From JBDIVL01 sp039794405 (GTDB lineage Bacteria; Planctomycetota; Brocadiia; Brocadiales; Brocadiaceae), in assembly GCA_039794405.1 (NCBI GenBank), contig JBDIVL010000017.1:1-64000 (forward strand): a DNA stretch of 64,000 bases. The letters are read 5' to 3'. Position numbers and translations under genes: made by a program. Below, in pieces: positions 63,699-64,000 of this stretch (position 1 is the stretch's first letter; every line of letters begins with the position of its first letter). The notes under the pieces are model-generated. The model ran no database searches and had not been told where the DNA came from. It saw nothing but the letters and a program-made list of their open reading frames with translations.

Positions 63699-64000
63699 GG
63701 TGATTATAACTGTATCTACAGGGAAGGGAATTTCGTAATATCCATATCCTTAAACACAGGAACCAGAGAAATTCCCTTAAAATTCGCCAGTAAAATAACA
63801 AAAATTGTTCGTAATGCGTGGGATTGTGGTGAATTTCTTGCAAAAGTAACGCCTATAACCCAGGATTTACTGAGATTCTGGTTCTTTGATTCCTTCATGG
63901 AAACCCGTCACATTAACTTTCACGCAGGACAACGTCAGGCTATATTAAATACGATTTATGCGCATGAAATACCAAAGCCAGAGTCTGTATTTGATTTATA
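63699..64000 (+). CDS. N-terminal fragment of type III restriction helicase-nuclease (Res), cut by window edge
   Basis: Open frame of 100 codons running off the window. From about 63780 it reads KFASKITKIVRNAWDCGEF, VTPITQDLLRFWFFDSF, then INFHAGQRQAILNTIYAHE and ends PESVFDLY, the N-terminal region of type III Res/DEAD helicase subunits. There is no ATG or GTG in frame after the last stop (63698) before the internal ATG at 63897. The first ~25 codons coincide with an 11-bp inverted repeat (AAGGGAATTTC at 63724-63734, GAAATTCCCTT at 63768-63778), so the true start appears to be disrupted. Partner of the decayed Mod. Confidence 0.65.

Overview
The window looks like part of a chromosome from a moderately AT-rich, Gram-negative-type bacterium. 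The gene set has an outer-membrane secretin, HtrA, TatC, chemotaxis genes, PilM/N/O-like proteins, and many secreted or lipid-anchored proteins. The gene style also includes a large TMTC/TPR membrane protein, a NusB-PHP fusion, a TatC with a FecR-like tail, and abundant small interspersed palindromes. My best guess is a planctomycete of the anammox group (Brocadia/Kuenenia-like). This is inference from gene style only; no 16S or hydrazine/anammox marker gene is present.

Layout. 1-6250: a minus-strand chemotaxis block with an MCP cut by the left edge, a CheA carrying an embedded MshEN-like (c-di-GMP binding type) pair of motifs, a CheX-like/receiver fusion, CheX, CheY and a small HTH protein. 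6.5-11.4 kb: a MurC-type ligase, then speD and a speE-like aminopropyltransferase, and a tandem SagB-type oxidoreductase. 12.1-23.6 kb: a co-oriented six-frame accessory operon with an SF1 (Upf1-like) helicase-nuclease, a membrane-anchored coiled-coil protein, a membrane-anchored coiled-coil McrB-type AAA+ NTPase, a DUF2357/McrC-like protein with an out-of-frame C-terminal continuation, and an Hsp70/actin-fold ATPase. I interpret it as an McrBC-derived conflict system of the coiled-coil (CoCoNuT-like) kind; it is the most exciting locus here. 24.7-30 kb: a secreted protein, a glycosyltransferase and a frameshifted secreted beta-propeller protein. 30.5-34.1 kb: a TMTC/TPR protein, then a GEMM-I c-di-GMP riboswitch with terminator in front of a cell-wall amidase. 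34.1-41.3 kb: minus-strand miaA followed by pilMN, pilO-like, unknown, and a PilQ/GspD secretin. 42.5-47 kb: cold-shock protein, an integrase relic abutting the 3' end of tmRNA (ssrA), envelope proteins and HtrA. 47-61 kb: housekeeping genes (topA, SurA/PpiD-like, ribF, tatC, ribH, nusB-PHP, ftsY, an sdhB-like iron-sulfur subunit, LOG-family gene, a second integrase relic, mazG). 61.7-64 kb: a decayed type III restriction locus in which mod has internal deletions, a GIY-YIG gene bounded by inverted REP-like repeats sits between mod and res, and res runs off the right edge.

How things connect. c-di-GMP may link two parts of the window: the MshEN-like insert of CheA and the GEMM-I riboswitch before the amidase. 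The accessory operon, the two integrase relics and the broken type III locus show a history of gene transfer and decay, while the pil and housekeeping blocks look intact. Gaps between genes are rich in short perfect palindromes of several families; these are listed separately.
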